DNA from: UBA7398 sp964567545
Lineage (GTDB): Bacteria; Actinomycetota; Actinomycetes; Nanopelagicales; Nanopelagicaceae
Direction: 5' to 3'
DNA: 64,000 bases
Assembly: GCA_964567545.1 (NCBI GenBank)
Contig: CAZMNB010000001.1
Location: forward strand, 44,296 to 108,295
The notes under the pieces: generated by a model
Told to the model about the DNA's origin: nothing
The model's input: the letters and a program-made list of their open reading frames with translations, nothing else
The model's database searches: none
Part shown: one piece after another, positions 25,969 to 33,562 of the stretch
Position numbering within the stretch: the stretch's first letter is position 1
Layout: every line of letters begins with the position of its first letter
Translations under genes and position numbers: made by a program

Positions 25969-26448
25969 ATGGATAAATTTCTTACTTCAGATGCCGGAAT
26001 AACCTGGACCGAGATTGGGCGCAACCTTCGACAAATCCGACTTGATAAAGGCTTAACTCTGAAAGAAGTTGAAGTGAATTCTAAAGGTAAGTGGAAAGCA
26101 GTAGTAATCGGATCTTACGAACGAACCAACCGAGCGCTAACCATAAAAAAGGCCATTGCTTTGGCAGATTTTTATCAAGTTCCGCTTAGCCATCTGCTTG
26201 GGATATCCCGAAATATCAAGCAAGCAGATCCAACCCGCATCAGAATTGATTTACGAAAAGTTTTCGAAACTAAGAATTTTCCAGAGATAAAACTTTTCGT
26301 TGCCTGGATTACCGGCTCTCGTCAAGATTGGAATGGCGAAATTTTAAGCATTCGAAATAGTGACTTACTTCCGTTAGCTATCGCGCTAAACCTTGCTGAA
26401 GTTGAGGTTATTTCATTACTTCGAAGTTCCAACTTGCTTTACAAATAA
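25969..26448 (+). CDS. bldD: BldD-type regulator with c-di-GMP binding motif
   Basis: A 159-residue transcription factor with an N-terminal XRE helix-turn-helix (residues about 15-78, including ERTNRALTIKKAIALADFYQVP) and a C-terminal BldD domain. The c-di-GMP signature RxD-x8-RxxD is intact: R118-Q-D120 and R129-N-S-D132. In Streptomyces, c-di-GMP bridges two such domains and BldD represses sporulation genes. This organism shows no sign of being filamentous, so the target set must differ. No Shine-Dalgarno precedes the ATG at 25969; a leaderless message is possible. The stop lies one base from the convergent nusB stop. Confidence 0.92.
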   Translation: MDKFLTSDAGITWTEIGRNLRQIRLDKGLTLKEVEVNSKGKWKAVVIGSYERTNRALTIKKAIALADFYQVPLSHLLGISRNIKQADPTRIRIDLRKVFETKNFPEIKLFVAWITGSRQDWNGEILSIRNSDLLPLAIALNLAEVEVISLLRSSNLLYK

Positions 26449-26449
26449 T

Positions 26450-26863
26450 TTAAGAGAGGACAATATCTTCCTTAATCGACGAAATTCTTCCTAAAATCCC
26501 GTTTACATAACCAGCTGATTCATCGGTGGAGAGCGTTTTAGCCATTTCTAACGCTTCGTCGATAGCTACAGAATCTGGTACTTGCGTTGACCAAAGCAAT
26601 TCGTAAATTCCAATTCTCAAAATATTTCGATCTACTGCAGGCATTCGATCCATATCCCAACCTTGCGCATAAGTTGAAATTAGCTCGTCAATTTTTCTGC
26701 GATTATCCGATATTCCCTGCAGTAAGAGCGATGTGTACTCTCTGATTAAAAGGTCACTATCGGCTTTGCGTGCATCATGAATCGCTATCGCTGATTGATT
26801 TCGGATATCTGCTTCGTAGAGTAAATCAAGGGCAGCTTTTCGAGATTTAGAACGTGCGCTCAC
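26450..26863 (-). CDS. nusB: Transcription antitermination factor NusB
   Basis: An all-alpha RNA-binding protein that works with NusE (S10) in rRNA antitermination. At 137 residues it shows the basic N-terminus SKSRKAALDLLYEADIRN near 5-22, which contacts boxA RNA, and the conserved IYELLWS-VPDSVAIDEALEMAK-LSTDESAGYVNGILG run near 86-126. The GTG at 26863 is directly next to the efp stop. The efp-nusB order is common in Gram-positive bacteria. Confidence 0.94.
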   Translation of the reverse strand: MSARSKSRKAALDLLYEADIRNQSAIAIHDARKADSDLLIREYTSLLLQGISDNRRKIDELISTYAQGWDMDRMPAVDRNILRIGIYELLWSTQVPDSVAIDEALEMAKTLSTDESAGYVNGILGRISSIKEDIVLS

Positions 26864-27421
26864 TTACGCTCGACCCAAATATGCACCGCTACGAGTATCG
26901 ACCAATATCTTTTCATCCGGTTTAATAAATAACGGAACCGCTACTTCAATCCCGGTCTCAACGGTTGCAGGTTTTGAACCAGCCGAAGAACGATCACCTT
27001 GGATGCCGGGTTCTGTGTAAGTAACAGTTAGCGCCACTGAAGCTGGCAGTTCTATATATAGCGGATTTCCTTCATGGATTGCGACTACCGCATCGGTATT
27101 TTCCAACATGTAATTGGCGGACTCACCAACGGTAGCCGCGGCAATTGTCATCTGATCGTAGGTAGCGCTATCCATGAAGACGAAATCTTCGCCATCCTTA
27201 TAGAGAAACTGCATATCGCGTTTCTCTAAAATAGCTACATCGATTTTAATTCCGGCGTTGAATGTTCGGTCCACAACTTTTCCAGAGAGAACCGAACGCA
27301 ATTTTGTACGTACGAAAGCTGGTCCCTTACCTGGTTTAACGTGTTGAAAATCTACAACAGTCCAGAGCTGCCCATCAATTGTTAATGTCATGCCATTTTT
27401 CAAATCATTGGTGGTTGCCAC
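26864..27421 (-). CDS. efp: Elongation factor P
   Basis: Relieves ribosome stalling at proline runs. The 185-residue protein has the KOW-like first domain with the tip loop KPGKGPAFVRTKLR near 30-43; the Lys in PGKG is where other bacteria may be modified, and no modification genes are visible here. A central OB domain and the C-terminal OB domain follow. The start is GTG at 27421, giving the conserved ATTNDLKNGM beginning. It is cotranscribed with nusB. Confidence 0.96.
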   Translation of the reverse strand: MATTNDLKNGMTLTIDGQLWTVVDFQHVKPGKGPAFVRTKLRSVLSGKVVDRTFNAGIKIDVAILEKRDMQFLYKDGEDFVFMDSATYDQMTIAAATVGESANYMLENTDAVVAIHEGNPLYIELPASVALTVTYTEPGIQGDRSSAGSKPATVETGIEVAVPLFIKPDEKILVDTRSGAYLGRA

Positions 27422-27489
27422 AATCGCTATCCCATCATCTCTTCTTCCAGATTCAAACGAAATTTTGAATAAGTGGCAAGGATACCCTG

Positions 27490-27921
27490 TTATTTAACTA
27501 GATTGCGCATGGCCAAAATCGCTAGGCGATAAGAATCTAAGCCAAATCCACCGATGGTTCCATTTACCACCCCTGATATAACTGAAGTGTGCCTAAATTC
27601 TTCGCGTGAAAGTGGATTTGAAATATGAACTTCAATAATCGGGGCCCTCAACATTGTTACTGCATCTCGAATTGCATAAGAATAATGCGTGAAAGCTGCA
27701 GGATTAAAAATAACTGGCGTTTTCTCGTCTGCCGCTTTATGTAGAATTTGGATTAGTTCTGTTTCACTATCACTTTGGCGAATTTCAACCGCAACTTCGG
27801 CAGCTGCCGCAAATTCATTAATTGACTTTTCTAGATCGGCATACGAAAAATCTCCATAAATTGATGGTTCACGCAAATCCAGTCGGGCGAGATTGGGTCC
27901 ATTTAAAACCAGTATCTTCAT
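27490..27921 (-). CDS. aroQ: 3-dehydroquinate dehydratase, type II
   Basis: Dehydrates 3-dehydroquinate to 3-dehydroshikimate. The 143-residue protein is the type II fold. The N-terminal NGPNL is followed by an unusual ARLDLREPSIYG (most have NLLG-REP-YG) with the catalytic Tyr near 23. NPAAFTHYSYAIRDA near 74-88 and the EVHISN-SREEFRHTSVISG block with the active His near 98-117 are present. The ATG shares ATGA with the aroB stop. Confidence 0.94.
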   Translation of the reverse strand: MKILVLNGPNLARLDLREPSIYGDFSYADLEKSINEFAAAAEVAVEIRQSDSETELIQILHKAADEKTPVIFNPAAFTHYSYAIRDAVTMLRAPIIEVHISNPLSREEFRHTSVISGVVNGTIGGFGLDSYRLAILAMRNLVK

Positions 27922-28955
27922 TTGGCAATTCTCTCATAAATATTTTGAAGAAGTGCTTCATCTACTACTTCTAACCGATCCGTTTTCCCTAGCGAAGTAA
28001 GCGTTACAAATCGAATCTTTCCGCCACGGTTTTTCTTATCTCTGGTTAAATGCAGATAAACCGCATTCCATGCAGTTGCTGGATACTCAATTGGTAAATT
28101 GAACTTCTTAGCCAAATGACGATGCAGTTCGAGATCACGCTTAGTTAAAGTTCCGTGCGCATGACTCAACTCGGCCGCGAATACCATCCCGATGGAAACT
28201 GCTTCCCCATGTCGTAATTTGAAATTAGAATGCATTTCAATGGCGTGGCCTAGCGTGTGACCGTAATTGAGTATCTCGCGGTCAAATGATTCCGTGAAGT
28301 CTTTAGAAACAACCGACCCTTTAACTGCCACAGATTTACTAATCAATTTTCCAAAATCAATCGTGTTCTCGGTTAAGTCATCCAAAATTGATGGGTCCGC
28401 GATAAATCCACATTTGATTACCTCGGCAAGTCCTGCGTTACTATCTCGTTCTGATAAAGATTCTAAGAATTTCATATCAACGATAACTTCAATCGGAGAA
28501 TGGAAAGAACCAATCAAGTTCTTGCCGTGCGCAGAATTGATACCAGTTTTGCCGCCAATTGCAGCATCGACCATACCCGCCAACGTTGTGGGAATTGCTA
28601 CCCAATCCAAGCCACGTAACCAAGTAGCCGCTACAAAACCTGATAAATCCGTGGTCGCGCCACCGCCGATACCCACAATTAGATCACGGCGCCCTAAATT
28701 AATTCTTCCGCAAATCTCGAGAACGCTTTGGTAAACCTGGAAACTTTTCTGGGTCTCACCTTCGGGTAGTCGAACCACCTCAAATTTACTCCCGTTTGAT
28801 TTAACGGCCTGGCTAATACCAAACTTGACATCGAATTCTTCAGGGATCAGCAACAATACTAAATCACGATCTGCTGTGATGGTATTTAGTCGTTCTAACC
28901 AGTTTTCACCGATTACAACATCATATGCGTGTTCCGAGTGCACCCTAATTTTCAT
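27918..28955 (-). CDS. aroB: 3-dehydroquinate synthase
   Basis: Second shikimate step, NAD-dependent cyclisation of DAHP. GIGGGATTDLSGFVAATWLRG near 96-116, PTTLAGMVDAAIGGKTGIN near 122-140, and the metal-binding LNYGHTLGHAIE and RHGEAVSIGM segments are all present. I use the ATG at 28955 because it shares ATGA with the aroK stop; an in-frame ATG three codons earlier, at 28964, is possible. About 345 residues, normal length. Confidence 0.95.
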   Translation of the reverse strand: MKIRVHSEHAYDVVIGENWLERLNTITADRDLVLLLIPEEFDVKFGISQAVKSNGSKFEVVRLPEGETQKSFQVYQSVLEICGRINLGRRDLIVGIGGGATTDLSGFVAATWLRGLDWVAIPTTLAGMVDAAIGGKTGINSAHGKNLIGSFHSPIEVIVDMKFLESLSERDSNAGLAEVIKCGFIADPSILDDLTENTIDFGKLISKSVAVKGSVVSKDFTESFDREILNYGHTLGHAIEMHSNFKLRHGEAVSIGMVFAAELSHAHGTLTKRDLELHRHLAKKFNLPIEYPATAWNAVYLHLTRDKKNRGGKIRFVTLTSLGKTDRLEVVDEALLQNIYERIAK

Positions 28956-29473
28956 TGGAGCCATTTCATTATCCCAATCCGTTTTAAGATTTCCATCGCT
29001 ACTTCCTCTGGCTTTTGATTATCGGTAGAAATTTCTACCGTAGCAAGCGATTTGTAAATGGGTCTGCGGTCCGTCATTAATTTTTGCCACTGTTGGCGCG
29101 GATTAGCCAATAATAACGGGCGATCTTTATTAAAGCCGATCCGTGGGGCGGCGTTAGAGATTGACACATCTAGAAAGATTCGATTTGGGATATTGGTAAT
29201 CGCTGACACATTTTCTGCCCGCAAAATTGCACCGCCACCAACTGCAACGATATCCGCTTCACTATTACAGGCTTGGGCCACCGCAACAACTTCCATTTCC
29301 CGAAAATATGACTCTCCTTCTTCAATGAATATTTCAGAGATTTTTTTGCCAGCGCTAGTTTCAATCATTAGATCAGTGTCGACCGCCGCACTTCCCAACT
29401 TGCGCGCTAACGCTCTAGCGATACTCGATTTTCCAGAACCGGGTGGTCCAATCAACACAATTCTTGGGGGCAT
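28952..29473 (-). CDS. aroK: Shikimate kinase
   Basis: Phosphorylates shikimate at the 3-hydroxyl. The 173-residue P-loop kinase has GPPGSGKSSIA near 8-18, the shikimate-binding Asp in AVDTDLMIE near 34-42, GGGAILR near 79-85, and an adenine-side lid with DRRPIYKSLA. It lies 10 bases after aroC and overlaps aroB, so aroC-aroK-aroB-aroQ form one unit. The Shine-Dalgarno is not striking. Confidence 0.95.
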   Translation of the reverse strand: MPPRIVLIGPPGSGKSSIARALARKLGSAAVDTDLMIETSAGKKISEIFIEEGESYFREMEVVAVAQACNSEADIVAVGGGAILRAENVSAITNIPNRIFLDVSISNAAPRIGFNKDRPLLLANPRQQWQKLMTDRRPIYKSLATVEISTDNQKPEEVAMEILKRIGIMKWLQ

Positions 29474-29483
29474 AAAATCAAAA

Positions 29484-30665
29484 CTACTTTATTTTTAAAT
29501 TAGCGATGTAACTTTCAAAATTTCTACGCGTCTCCGAAACGCTGTCACCACCAAATTTTTCCAGCACAACTTCTGCTAAAACCAACGCCACCATCGCTTC
29601 TGCGACTATTCCAGCTGCTGGGACTGCGCAAACATCGGATCGTTGGTTAATTGCTTTTGCAGCCTCACCAGTTGCGGTATCGATCGTATCCAGCGCTTTC
29701 GGTACCGTTGAAATTGGCTTCATCGCGGCTCTCACTCGCAAAATTTCGCCGTTGCTCATCCCGCCTTCAGTCCCGCCAGCTCGATCACTTCTACGCACAA
29801 TCTCTCCGTTTGAATTCTTTTCTATCTCATCATGGGCTACCGAACCGCGACGCCCCGCAGTTGTGAATCCGTCCCCGATCTCTACCCCTTTTATCGCCTG
29901 AATACCCATAATTGCGCCAGCTAATTTCGAATCCAATCTGCGATCCCAATGCACATGGGAACCAAGTCCTGGCGGTAAGTTGTAAGCCAATACCTCCACA
30001 ACTCCACCTAACGTATCGCCATCTGAATGCGCTGCTTCAATCTCTGTAACCATTTTTGCGCTAGTAGTTGGATCAGCGCAACGTACTGGATCTGCATCTA
30101 CCAAATCCCGCTCCTTAGGCAGCGGCAATTTTGCATTTTCTGGGGTTGATACCGTTCCAATAGCTAAAACATGGCTAAGAATTTCAATTCCAATAGTTTG
30201 TTTCAAGAACTGTCTAGCTACCGCACCAAGTGCTACTCGAGTTGCAGTTTCACGCGCCGAAGCTCTTTCCAAAATCGGTCGCGCATCATCGAAGGCATAT
30301 TTCTGCATTCCAACCAGGTCGGCATGGCCAGGTCTAGGTCTAGTTAGCGGCGCATTTCGAGCCAAATTGGCAATTTCATCTGCTGCAATTGGGTCTGCGG
30401 CCATGACTTTTTCCCACTTAGGCCATTCCGAATTTGCAATCTCAATCGCTATCGGTCCGCCTTGTGAAATTCCATGACGAACCCCACCAAGAATAGAAAC
30501 TTTATCTGCTTCAAAAGTTTGACGAGCACCTCGTCCGGTACCTAAGCGGCGCCGTTTAAGATCGCGATCAATATCAGTAGTTGAAATCTTTATTGCAGCT
30601 GGCATGCCTTCGATGATCCCCATCAAAGCTGGGCCGTGTGACTCTCCCGCAGTTAGCCAACGCAT
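29484..30665 (-). CDS. aroC: Chorismate synthase
   Basis: Converts EPSP to chorismate using reduced FMN. The 393-residue protein begins RWLTAGESHGPALMGIIEGMP, the first family signature. GTGRGARQTFEADKV near 42-56 and ARETATRVALGAVARQFL near 135-152 follow, and the third signature lies near SDRAGGTEGGMSNGE. The ATG at 30665 has GAAGGG seven bases upstream. It needs reduced flavin, which ties it to riboflavin supply by ribM. It is the first gene of the aroC-K-B-Q run. Confidence 0.96.
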   Translation of the reverse strand: MRWLTAGESHGPALMGIIEGMPAAIKISTTDIDRDLKRRRLGTGRGARQTFEADKVSILGGVRHGISQGGPIAIEIANSEWPKWEKVMAADPIAADEIANLARNAPLTRPRPGHADLVGMQKYAFDDARPILERASARETATRVALGAVARQFLKQTIGIEILSHVLAIGTVSTPENAKLPLPKERDLVDADPVRCADPTTSAKMVTEIEAAHSDGDTLGGVVEVLAYNLPPGLGSHVHWDRRLDSKLAGAIMGIQAIKGVEIGDGFTTAGRRGSVAHDEIEKNSNGEIVRRSDRAGGTEGGMSNGEILRVRAAMKPISTVPKALDTIDTATGEAAKAINQRSDVCAVPAAGIVAEAMVALVLAEVVLEKFGGDSVSETRRNFESYIANLKIK

Positions 30666-30744
30666 ATTTGAACCCTTCCAAAAATAAATACTGGGCTCTA
30701 TTCTCTCAGATATCTCGGTATTACTGCGCGCTAATTAGCTGTGC

Positions 30745-31215
30745 CTAGTGAAAAGTAGAAACCAGGCCCGCTAGCGCCCCTAGAAAAAGCGCAGGAGCCA
30801 TTGGAATCGCTTTCGGTTCTGCCGAGGAAAGCAATTGTTTGATAGCCACGCCCCCAGTCATGCTCCAAGTTACAACAATAGCAACTTGATTCGCTTCTAT
30901 AATCGTTGAAAAAGGCAAGGTTGAATCCAGAAACACTGCAATTAATAGCGCGTATTTTAAATCACCAGCTCCGATTTTAAAGCCAGTGCAAGCGGCTAAA
31001 AGTAAATAGAAGATGGTAACCATCCAAAATATCTCTAAGCGAAATCTAGCGGATTCCAAATAATTTCGATCTACTATCAAACGGATTAAAGCCAACCCCA
31101 GAAAGCAAATAGCTAATTTTATGAGTATGGAATTGCGAATCCGATGTGTCAAAAAATCCACAATCGATATATGGATACCGGTGCAGATGAAGATGATGAT
31201 TGAAACTATCGCCAT
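30745..31215 (-). CDS. Prepilin-peptidase-like membrane protease (A24 family)
   Basis: A 156-residue membrane protein with about four to five hydrophobic segments. The two catalytic aspartates of the A24 prepilin peptidase family are visible: D20 in IVDFLTHRIRN and D85 in GAGDLK. It lacks the N-terminal cysteine/methylase domain, so it is of the short TadV/CpaA-like type. No pilin or assembly gene is next to it. A similar gene (Rv2551c) occupies the same place between aroC and aroE in M. tuberculosis, so this location is old. Its substrate is unknown. Confidence 0.8.
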   Translation of the reverse strand: MAIVSIIIFICTGIHISIVDFLTHRIRNSILIKLAICFLGLALIRLIVDRNYLESARFRLEIFWMVTIFYLLLAACTGFKIGAGDLKYALLIAVFLDSTLPFSTIIEANQVAIVVTWSMTGGVAIKQLLSSAEPKAIPMAPALFLGALAGLVSTFH

Positions 31216-31247
31216 ATTGAATGATACGGCGGCGACCGTGAAACTTT

Positions 31248-32096
31248 TTAGCCGTTGTTGATAACCGCCATTGCGTGAGTGCGCAATTCTTGATACATAG
31301 ATTGCGAATCAAATGAAATTCGCGTCATTAGTCGAAGCTGTTCTAGGGCTTGTCGAATTAAAAGTTCAAGACCATCAATTAGCAGGCCGCCGGACTCTTG
31401 CCAAAGCACTGACGGTCTGGATGGGAAAGGTGAGTAAGAAACATCTAGGAGTATCTGATCGCTCTTAATTCTTGCTGGTATCGCATTTGCTAACGAAAAA
31501 AAAGCGCTACTTGGTAGAGTGCTTATTACGAGGAAATCGTGGGCAATCTCTGCAAGATCTTCAAAATTGAAGAATCTAATCTGACTTAACAATGCAGCTT
31601 TTTTCACCAATTCATTACGATTTTCCGATCGTTGGTAAATATTTATGTTCTTCACTAAGCCATCCAATGCCGCCAGTGCCGCTCGCGCAGTTCCGCCGCC
31701 GCCAATGATTGAAATGGCACTATCTTGCGTAATTTGTAATCTATTGAAAATAGCAGCGAAACCCATCACGTCAGTAGAAAGGATCTGCACATCTACCGCA
31801 TGGCTACTGCGCTCGATCAAAATCGTATTTGCCGAAGAAATTCGTTTCGCCAACGGATCAACACCGGCTCCAATAGTTGTGACTACTTCTTTTAATGGCA
31901 TTGTTAAGGAGAACCCGCGCCAATTAACGGATGCGTCGATTGCGGTCGCTTCCGCAAAGAACTGCGGAAATTCAACTTCCGAAACCTCGATCGCCTCATA
32001 TTTACCCGGAATTCCAAGAATTTCGTAAGCCCGATTATGAAGTAAGGGCGAAAGTGAATGCGAAATTGGCGAACCTAGGACCGCAGCTCTAATCAT
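31248..32096 (-). CDS. aroE: Shikimate dehydrogenase
   Basis: Reduces 3-dehydroshikimate to shikimate with NADPH. The 282-residue protein opens with AAVLGSPISHSLSPLLHNRAYE, which holds the shikimate-binding Ser residues. GFSLTMPLKE near 60-69 has Ser-Leu-Thr where NVTxPxK is usual, but the Lys is kept. The nucleotide loop GGGGTARAAL lies near 131-140. It shares ATGA with the mltG stop. The C-terminal QALEQLRLMT matches the usual end helix. Confidence 0.93.
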   Translation of the reverse strand: MIRAAVLGSPISHSLSPLLHNRAYEILGIPGKYEAIEVSEVEFPQFFAEATAIDASVNWRGFSLTMPLKEVVTTIGAGVDPLAKRISSANTILIERSSHAVDVQILSTDVMGFAAIFNRLQITQDSAISIIGGGGTARAALAALDGLVKNINIYQRSENRNELVKKAALLSQIRFFNFEDLAEIAHDFLVISTLPSSAFFSLANAIPARIKSDQILLDVSYSPFPSRPSVLWQESGGLLIDGLELLIRQALEQLRLMTRISFDSQSMYQELRTHAMAVINNG

Positions 32097-33118
32097 GAGG
32101 TAACCTTAAACAAACCTGCCGCAACATTCTTCTTGTATTCTAATTTCCAACCTAAAAATTCATCATTAGATTTTGTGAATCGAGTCTCCCCCGGCTTTAC
32201 TGTTATAAAAAAAAGCCAATCCCCGATCGCTGGATTTACCGCCGCTTCGATGGCACTTAAAGTTGGGCTTCCAATTGGCGCCGGCGGTAGACCATAATTC
32301 TGATAGGTGTTGTATCGGCTCCTAATCTTTGTATCTTTGGTGGCTAGCGTTATTTCACCACGACGCTGTAACAAATACTGGACTGTGGTATCAAGTTGTA
32401 ACGGCATATTGATTTTTAAACGGTTGTAAATTACTCGAGAAACTTTCTGGTAATCCTTAGCATCTGCTTCAGCTTGAATCAAAGAAGCGATGATCAGTAA
32501 CTGATAATTACTATACCCGGCAACACTTTTTGTGAAATCAATCGGTTTAGTATTGTGATTGAAAGTATCTATCATTTTACTAAGAACTTCTTTGATTGAT
32601 GTATCTTTTACAAATGAATAGTTTGCCGGATAAAGGAAACCTTCAGGGTTACCAGTTCTCACACCTAACGGCAATTTCAATTCCTTTAACGCAGCAAGCG
32701 TACTTTTTTTATCATAGCCAGATTCAACTAGTGCAGTTACAATTTCAGTTAGTCGGGCTCCATCTTTAACTACGATCAATCCAACAATTCTTTTGCTATC
32801 TAAAAGTTGCTCTAGCGCTAGCTTTGCTGGGATTTGGGTTTCTAGCAGATGATCTCCGGGGGCAATTCGAGCCGATCTTTGATCGCCCACTGCAATTCTA
32901 AAGAAAGATTCTGCAGACTTTATAACACCTGATTGAAAAAGATTTTGGGCAATTTGCGAGCCTGTTTCGCCATCGGTGATTGTTATAGATATTTCGGCGC
33001 GCGGAGAACCTGATGCAAAATCAGGCGCTGCGGCCGGACCACTATGCAGCGCTCGTAATCCCAGCGTCAACAGCGCAATCAGCAAAAACGGCGTAACTAG
33101 CGCTCGTACTAACTTCAT
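32093..33118 (-). CDS. mltG: Endolytic murein transglycosylase MltG
   Basis: Cuts nascent glycan strands at the membrane and is thought to set strand length. The 341-residue protein has an N-terminal membrane anchor (residues 8-23), a LysM-like region, and the YceG domain with the catalytic Glu217 in ASLIQAEA. NPEGFLYPANYSF near 157-169 and LQLDTTVQYLL near 238-248 are conserved. It overlaps aroE and ruvX by ATGA. mltG-ruvX-alaS is the standard actinobacterial order. Confidence 0.94.
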   Translation of the reverse strand: MKLVRALVTPFLLIALLTLGLRALHSGPAAAPDFASGSPRAEISITITDGETGSQIAQNLFQSGVIKSAESFFRIAVGDQRSARIAPGDHLLETQIPAKLALEQLLDSKRIVGLIVVKDGARLTEIVTALVESGYDKKSTLAALKELKLPLGVRTGNPEGFLYPANYSFVKDTSIKEVLSKMIDTFNHNTKPIDFTKSVAGYSNYQLLIIASLIQAEADAKDYQKVSRVIYNRLKINMPLQLDTTVQYLLQRRGEITLATKDTKIRSRYNTYQNYGLPPAPIGSPTLSAIEAAVNPAIGDWLFFITVKPGETRFTKSNDEFLGWKLEYKKNVAAGLFKVTS

Positions 33119-33561
33119 ATTTTAAGACCAGCCGGTTTACCTTGGCTTTTCTCTACTTGCAACGCAAATTCTAAAATATTGGCGGCAGCGAATTGATCAA
33201 TTACATCACGATTTCTAGAAGGTGACTTATTCAGTGCTTGTAATTGCTTCTCAGCTTTTGTAGTTGAAAATCGTTCATCAATTAAGAAAATTTGCAGACC
33301 GAAATTATCACGGAGCATCTCTCCAAAAAATCTCACTTTTTCACTACTTGCGCTGGAATTTCCGGATAGATGGATTGGCAAGCCAATATAAACATAAATC
33401 GGTGCTATGTCGTAAAAAAGTTCGGCCAATTCGCGTTGTAGCGTAACCGGATCGTTTTTAAGAGTTGTTAATGGTGCGGCTAAAATCGCCTCCTGATCTG
33501 ATACTGCCACTCCAATTCGTATTTCTCCGTAATCGAAAGCAATTCGCTTTCCACTTTCCAT
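33115..33561 (-). CDS. ruvX: RuvX (YqgF), Holliday-junction-resolvase-fold nuclease
   Basis: An RNase H-fold protein linked to pre-16S rRNA end maturation and annotated as a putative Holliday junction resolvase. At 148 residues it has RIAFDYGEIRIGVAVSD near 6-22 with the first catalytic Asp, YIGLPIHLSG near 58-67, the LIDERFSTT motif near 94-102, and a final DQFAAANILE with the last Asp. The ATG at 33561 follows one base after the alaS stop. Confidence 0.94.
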   Translation of the reverse strand: MESGKRIAFDYGEIRIGVAVSDQEAILAAPLTTLKNDPVTLQRELAELFYDIAPIYVYIGLPIHLSGNSSASSEKVRFFGEMLRDNFGLQIFLIDERFSTTKAEKQLQALNKSPSRNRDVIDQFAAANILEFALQVEKSQGKPAGLKI

Positions 33562-33562
33562 A

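Noticed and set aside
25320..25976. Plus-strand open frame of 218 codons opposite pyrR
   Set aside because: It is antisense to a clear PyrR and its leader, with low-complexity Ser/Arg composition.
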